Source: JBCDGZ01 sp038750655
GTDB lineage: Bacteria > Bacteroidota > Bacteroidia > Chitinophagales > Saprospiraceae
NCBI GenBank assembly: GCA_038750655.1
Contig: JBCDGZ010000096.1
Span: forward strand, 1-31,163
Length of the DNA stretch: 31,163 nucleotides
Direction: 5' to 3'
This document shows positions 30,601 to 31,163 of this stretch, one piece after another. Position 1 is the stretch's first letter, and each line of letters opens with the position of its first letter. Position numbers and translations under genes: made by a program. Below the pieces are notes generated by a model. The model was not told the DNA's origin. It ran no database searches and worked only from the letters and a program-made list of their open reading frames with translations.

Positions 30601-31163
30601 GCTGAAGATATTGGTTATACCATTATGATCGAAGGTCCATTCGGTCAAGGAAGTCCGGTCAATCAGACCATCATGATCGGTAATACTTGTGACTATCCTA
30701 ATCCTACTTTCGACCCTGCTCTTCAACCTGTATACTGCGCTGCTGATCCTGCGGTGACGCTAGGCGCAATTGACCTCAACGGTAACGGAGCAGATGCCAT
30801 CTTCTTCTTTATCGATGGTACTCCAAGCCCGATGCTTGATCCAGGTGCACTGACGCCTGGTCCTCATACAGTAGTGGTGACCTTCAATGGAGCTGATGAC
30901 GGTAATGGAGGTATGGGTACAGTAGCGAATCCTGCCTCTCCTGGTTGTATTCAAAATGCACAGCAGATCATAGAAGTGCTTGCCGGTGCTCCACCAACCA
31001 TCGACTGTCCTGCGGACAACTTCGGTCTGCCAATGGGCTGTAATGTGACCGTTCCTGCACCCGCTACGACCTTCAATATGGCGGGTACGACGGCTCCTGA
31101 CCCCGCTCTGCCAACCATTACAGCGGGTTGTGGTACAGTAACCTTGAGTTCTTTCGATATGAC
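27640..31163 (+). CDS. Giant secreted Ig-like repeat protein, C-terminus outside window
   Basis: Open from the ATG at 27640 to the window end (1174 codons and counting), so the gene is partial. The signal peptide has a long N-region and cleaves near residue 35 (FVVQAVSAQ), as in giant Saprospiraceae surface proteins. A lectin-like jelly-roll region (about 36-260, with YWAGEDHNDGG and AVDYIQI) is followed by a Cys-containing linker. Six Ig-like repeats then start near 28777, 29044, 29302, 29545, 29812 and 30070 (units of 243-267 nt). Each has a Cys near its start (as in LADLCID) and later YSGPGVTDNG, Y-x-FDPAAAGVG, a TITYTVT-like strand and mostly NGC, so probably one disulphide per unit. A domain opening CFCLNNASTIDL and HYR-like segments (PPTIDCPADN) follow. 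Probably an adhesin or matrix protein; a T9SS tail would be expected beyond the window. Confidence 0.9.
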   Translation, partial: MNTIFTRSDFGRVWKSKTAMLLVLALFVVQAVSAQVFFTESFEAAVGTGGSGGDCSCVSAPFDIIDNLDDYFARTDGSTIEANFSNPAGYSGQNGTFYWAGEDHNDGGVAGSGNSELSMELLGINITGKTGLKFNALFAANDINNAYDPPGSTGTIIADFVRVEYRIDGGSYTTGLQFSYYTADGGTTEYLKFDTDFNGIGDAGGAVDTLYEVFQPYDFLIPGTGSTLDIRITANSEASAEEWAVDYIQIEENVTSSPCPTVGMVSASSMQVCQNDPFDLTATGLADMAMADNTDQDFGIRFVAFTSAPADPYAGGTDLGTVAFGSLTAGNTTAALVGATLATPGAYTIYAVLSPTPTDMSCRPSASTTVTIGEDLVVSFTALADLCIDAGVQLSLSGGSIASPVSASPTMQSYSGPGVTDNGNGTYSFDPAAAGVGTHTITYTVTADNGCTGTAMDDVEVFALPNATFTALADLCIDAGVQVSLGGGSPASSVASPIYSGPGVTDNGDDTYDFDPAAAGVGTHTITFTYTDATTGCTATAMDDVEVFALPIVIVEFGGVFCEGDPSTTITPFVSPTGGTFSGPGVTDNGDDTFTFDPSASGVGRITVTYTVTDMNGCVNSEPGFIDVSEGLTLNFTALADLCISDGVQLSLAGGSIASPIGASPTMQSLSGPGVTDNGDNTYDFDPAAAGVGVHTITYTVTADNGCSAMASDDVEVFASPTVTFTAPADLCIDAGVQMSLSGGMPASSAMTTGIYSGPGVTDNGDGTYDFDPMAAGVGVHTITYDFTDANGCTGTASDDVEVFTAPAVSLSTAEYYCLDASMQGVPLIGGSPAGGVYSGTGVTDLGNGMNYNFDPTVAGTGPVQIFYTITIGGCSATDTSTLTVFDCDFDMTDPCFCLNNASTIDLDNGTGGGDGQFSEVVSVIDNAGAPLPAGQTWTVVGQTGALDAYNIPAVGMQSAGVPVATDGSVTLTYNALLGTYELPFVHAEDIGYTIMIEGPFGQGSPVNQTIMIGNTCDYPNPTFDPALQPVYCAADPAVTLGAIDLNGNGADAIFFFIDGTPSPMLDPGALTPGPHTVVVTFNGADDGNGGMGTVANPASPGCIQNAQQIIEVLAGAPPTIDCPADNFGLPMGCNVTVPAPATTFNMAGTTAPDPALPTITAGCGTVTLSSFDM
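28777..30303 (+). repeat. Tandem coding repeats of the giant surface protein
   Basis: Six tandem Ig-like units of 267, 258, 243, 267, 258 and about 234 nt. DNA identity is high in places: the sequence coding DDVEVFALP is the same around 29008-29034 and 29268-29294. Units 1 and 4 share an insertion (SIASP, ASPTMQS) that the others lack, so the array has an alternating pattern of a longer and a shorter unit type. Confidence 0.8.

Overview
The window looks like the chromosome of a marine or sludge-type Bacteroidota, most likely of the Saprospiraceae/Lewinella kind. The signs are a type IX secretion (T9SS) C-terminal sorting domain, a very large Cys-containing Ig-like repeat protein, an outer-membrane beta-barrel receptor of the carboxypeptidase-regulatory/PF14905 type, a GIN-domain protein, a LytS/LytTR pair, and promoter-like sites of the Bacteroidota form (TTTx, 19 nt, TAnnTTTG). 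I saw no rRNA, tRNA, CRISPR array, transposase or phage gene.

Layout. 168-4230: two secreted proteins, a T9SS propeller-like protein and a Trp/Arg-rich protein with a histone-like basic tail, closed by a perfect-palindrome terminator. 4356-9733: a secreted amidohydrolase, a lipoprotein esterase, a membrane-anchored AraC regulator, a NYN-domain protein and, on the minus strand, an enterochelin-esterase-like hydrolase. 10018-13337: three plus-strand genes, a classical ATP-grasp ligase, a class I glutamine amidotransferase and a circularly permuted ATP-grasp enzyme. This is the best candidate for an uncharacterised pathway, probably making an amide- or peptide-like small molecule. 13537-14229: a GIN-domain protein. 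14427-19699: an outer-membrane receptor with a small periplasmic partner (minus), divergent from a LytS-type kinase and LytTR regulator (plus). 19701-20081: a DUF2200 protein. 20295-24313 (minus): glgA, glgC and a further ATP-grasp gene, probably one operon for glycogen synthesis plus an unknown ligase. 24485-27130 (minus): a leucyl aminopeptidase and an esterase with an N-terminal starch-binding-like domain. 27640 to the end: the first 1174 codons of a giant cell-surface repeat protein that runs out of the window.

Non-coding structure. A short interspersed element made of back-to-back hairpins with three-base loops occurs as near-identical copies at 14359-14395 and 20248-20284, with a decayed copy at 20165-20202. 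Two copies differ only in the loop of the first hairpin. The ATP-grasp gene at 10018 has a convincing promoter and a leader with two perfect hairpins, and the gap before the gene at 3283 can fold as a pseudoknot.

Functions are read from motifs and family knowledge; no database search was run. Family names are firm for GlgA, GlgC, M17 aminopeptidase, the two-component pair, amidohydrolase, DUF2200 and T9SS, and weaker for substrate specificity throughout.
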